From JBBQVS01 sp964250765 (GTDB lineage: Bacteria; Chloroflexota; Ktedonobacteria; Ktedonobacterales; Ktedonobacteraceae), in the NCBI GenBank assembly GCA_964250765.1, contig CAXUHF010000009.1:9564-73563 (forward strand): DNA of 64,000 nt, read 5' to 3'. Each line of letters opens with the position of its first letter. Position 1 is the stretch's first letter. Position numbers and translations under genes: made by a program. This document shows positions 63,201 to 64,000 of this stretch, one piece after another. The notes below the pieces were generated by a model. That model did no database searches and was not told the origin of the DNA. It saw only the letters and a program-made list of their open reading frames with translations.

Positions 63201-63754
63201 CGCCCAACGCACAAACCTACTACTTTAAAGTTGCTCCTGGACAAGACAAACGCGCACTTTCACTCGCGCTCGGTTCTGCATTTCTTGATGATGGTTTAGA
63301 AACGACTGTCCTGGAGGATGCTATCTGGTCAGTACGTGGGCCACGTATTTTGCTCAGTGATGTGTTGTTAGGCGTTGTTGGTATGACGCTCTTATTGGGA
63401 GTTGCCGCCCTTGCGATTACAGGGACACGTGCGGTTATCGAACGTCGTCAACAGATAGGTATGTTGCGTGCTCTAGGCTGTAAGCGTCGTCTCATACAAG
63501 GCGCATTCCTGCTCGAATCGTTTCTAGTAGGAGCATTGGGTGGTATTCTCGGTCTGTTACTCGGTGTATTACTTGCTCAAAATATCTTCGCGGCAAACTT
63601 CTTCGAGCAATTCCAAACAGGTCTCACCTTCTCCATTCCGTGGGATCAACTAGGTATCATTGTAGGTGTTGCACTACTGGCATCTTTCCTCGGCGCGATC
63701 CTACCATCATGGCAAGCTGGTAAAATTGCGCCTGCGGAAGCATTGCGGTATTAG
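60287..63754 (+). CDS. FtsX-type ABC transporter permease, two FtsX modules, with an in-frame repeat
   Basis: 1155 residues. It has an N-terminal helix, an extracytoplasmic domain (about 75-290), then FtsX helices (IFGLFSLFALAIGLLLIFLI, RRAEMGMARAIGVQRRHLIL, VGLASGIGIGALLVVF). A central set of helices, a second external domain (750-1020) and a second FtsX block (GVVGMTLLLGVAALAITG, RQQIGMLRALGCKRRLIQGA, PAEALRY end) follow. This is the MacB/LolCDE-like mechanotransmission plan; the ATPase is not in the window. Codons 577-600 are a family A repeat (V-G-T-D-L-S-R-P...) in a cytoplasmic linker. The 4-bp overlap with the SGNH lipoprotein gene suggests that the two act on the same envelope substrate. 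Confidence 0.88.
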   Translation: MTQIFGIPLDTLTTILVSITLIIVIGVLLLALTNKIFFKIGVRNIPRRRLQMLLIVFALMLSTTLLSSVLATGDVITAAVQSVAIYNYGNIDEIIEGGSSPLGLYRDGVYYSLLDQNKHNSDITAIGAALREQNLLVADQTSRQVRSNVTALGIIPGSEQGFGGMQDVNSKKRFTTTSLATNQVYLNQTAAQLLNAHAGDTLYLYAQRWSGQRYTMHIVGIVQNGGLVGDNPFLLSNVKTFQNIEGNNDVISQVFIANRGGVGASDSVTDTLNQQLFHGVHVIQVKQQGVTNSQNAQEIFSRIFGLFSLFALAIGLLLIFLIFILLAAERRAEMGMARAIGVQRRHLILMFLFEGAIYDVLSSIVGLASGIGIGALLVVFLGPVLVRFNFPLKLTFQPRSLIIAYCLGVIFTFCSVAISSWLVSRMTVVEAMRDLPEPSHYALSLGELGVRLFDLLKQLGQSLTKRPHANLRRARRILLEHLPDTGIGFVRSLVLLGFLPLFAGYWLTQIGLEQALIIPFSLGLSLLAIGGGLLLKAVLLQLYRVGTGLLQRRRQPRGDTFNGREFQKRDLREEVPVGTDLSRPSGISIADEDVINRSLQATNTPIKKPTVPDQVQRIEVVSKVLNRIVSTLIALAIAAYWALPFDALGQLGLPRFQGGIEVFFVAGMMMVMGSVWAIVVNAELIVRPLLALCSRLPSIYAMTRLASAYPLHRRLRTGLNVVMFSLVVFAMTVMAIITNATQSSYADINTQTGGYDIQATAYFKPLQNINASLAQHGINPNVFSTIGVRNTTVVGMIQPSAGAPRWSLYPAQVISGGFLQGDGLHLTARAKGFESDNAVWQALQSHPDYALIDSSSLPYNPNVASNAGVYDPSSPSANAVGAPTTPPGFDADYTFSVNGVYQGDTSFAAVPVWVTGLSIKQSVKLTIIGVVDNSDSSHFGLYIPRSAYSSASIAASASDLQGIGNTTLDPNAPNAQTYYFKVAPGQDKRALSLALGSAFLDDGLETTVLEDAIWSVRGPRILLSDVLLGVVGMTLLLGVAALAITGTRAVIERRQQIGMLRALGCKRRLIQGAFLLESFLVGALGGILGLLLGVLLAQNIFAANFFEQFQTGLTFSIPWDQLGIIVGVALLASFLGAILPSWQAGKIAPAEALRY
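62014..62085. repeat. Palindromic repeat, family A, in frame within the FtsX permease
   Basis: Exactly 72 bp from TGTAGGGACC to GGTCCCTACA, arms near-perfect (GATTTATCACGTCC / GGACGTGATAAATC). The reading frame stays open through it. Confidence 0.92.
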
Positions 63755-63822
63755 TCAAAAGAGACAAGCAAGTGGGCAGATATAGTATGAACGATATCTG
63801 CCCACTTGCTTGTCTCTTTTGA
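63755..63822. terminator. Long perfect hairpin terminator
   Basis: 29-bp perfect arms (63755-63783 and 63794-63822), starting directly after the permease stop codon. Confidence 0.85.
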
Positions 63823-63935
63823 TTGTACACTTCTGAAAAGAATAACTACCTCAATTTTGCCGAACGCCCTGTTGTACTGCAAGAGTACAAAGCAGAGGAA
63901 CACGTGCATATCATCGTTTAACCCTGTAGATACGA

Positions 63936-64000
63936 TTATTCTAGTGAAAGAAGCCGTTCGGTCATTAGGGCCGCTTCGCTGCGTCTGTTACCAGAGGTCC
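63936..64000 (-). CDS. Possible 3' end of a minus-strand gene (cut by window edge)
   Basis: The minus strand reads NRRSEAALMTERLLSLE to a TAA at 63936-63938, with no stop up to the window edge. Only about 20 residues are visible, so this is a guess. A convergent gene would fit the bidirectional-type hairpin at 63755-63822. Confidence 0.25.
   Translation of the reverse strand, partial: TSGNRRSEAALMTERLLSLE

Overview
The window looks like a chromosomal segment of a Chloroflexota bacterium, most likely of class Ktedonobacteria. This is inferred from gene content, not from a marker RNA: zinc-ribbon Ser/Thr kinases, a DUF4012 protein, an F420-type (DUF385) oxidoreductase, a YsnF-type stress protein, a menaquinone operon and complex I. 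Two scaffold gaps (2086-2185 and 27305-27314) show that it is a draft assembly.

Layout. 1-3.3 kb: end of a TetR-like regulator, a DUF385 protein and a GT-C glycosyltransferase broken by a gap. 3.3-9.6 kb: nuoJKLMN on the minus strand, with the rest of complex I elsewhere. 9.9-26.2 kb: signalling, envelope and stress genes (Zn-ribbon pseudokinase, GNAT, Y-family polymerase homologue without catalytic residues, PPK2, DUF4012, S33 hydrolase, frameshifted MFS transporter, tandem kinase, PQQ propeller, YsnF). 26.5-33.5 kb: small enzymes and regulators, including an AT-rich XRE-Nudix gene that looks transferred. 33.5-38.1 kb: an acyl-CoA cluster (acetoacetyl-CoA synthetase, phosphotransferase, acyl-CoA dehydrogenase). 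38.5-46.4 kb: methyltransferase, CheB, a giant CheB-CheR-PAS-histidine kinase, and an XRE-TPR regulator. 46.6-56.3 kb: Old Yellow Enzyme and the menaquinone genes menF-D-H-B-C-E. 56.4-63.8 kb: recombinase remnant, glycosyltransferase fused to a GGDEF-like domain, a YdjM-HNH fusion, then secG, an SGNH lipoprotein and a large FtsX-type permease.

The most striking feature is a set of about 20 dispersed palindromic repeats of 70-137 bp. They share outer ends (TGTAGGG...CCCTACA), but the arm sequence between differs by family, and the two arms of each copy change together. They crowd the intergenic spaces from 26 kb to 62 kb and are absent from the nuo operon. Two 72-bp copies (24 codons) lie in frame inside genes: one is read through in the FtsX permease, the other interrupts menD with an amber codon. 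Three more supply the stop codon or last residues of a gene. This resembles the Rickettsia palindromic elements in behaviour, but the sequences are unrelated to anything I can name.

A second theme is loss of catalytic residues in otherwise intact folds: a kinase, the second half of another kinase, a Y-family polymerase, an alpha/beta hydrolase and a GGDEF-like domain. A third is the use of long near-perfect hairpins (17-35 bp stems, each with its own sequence) at the 3' ends of genes, mostly between convergent pairs.
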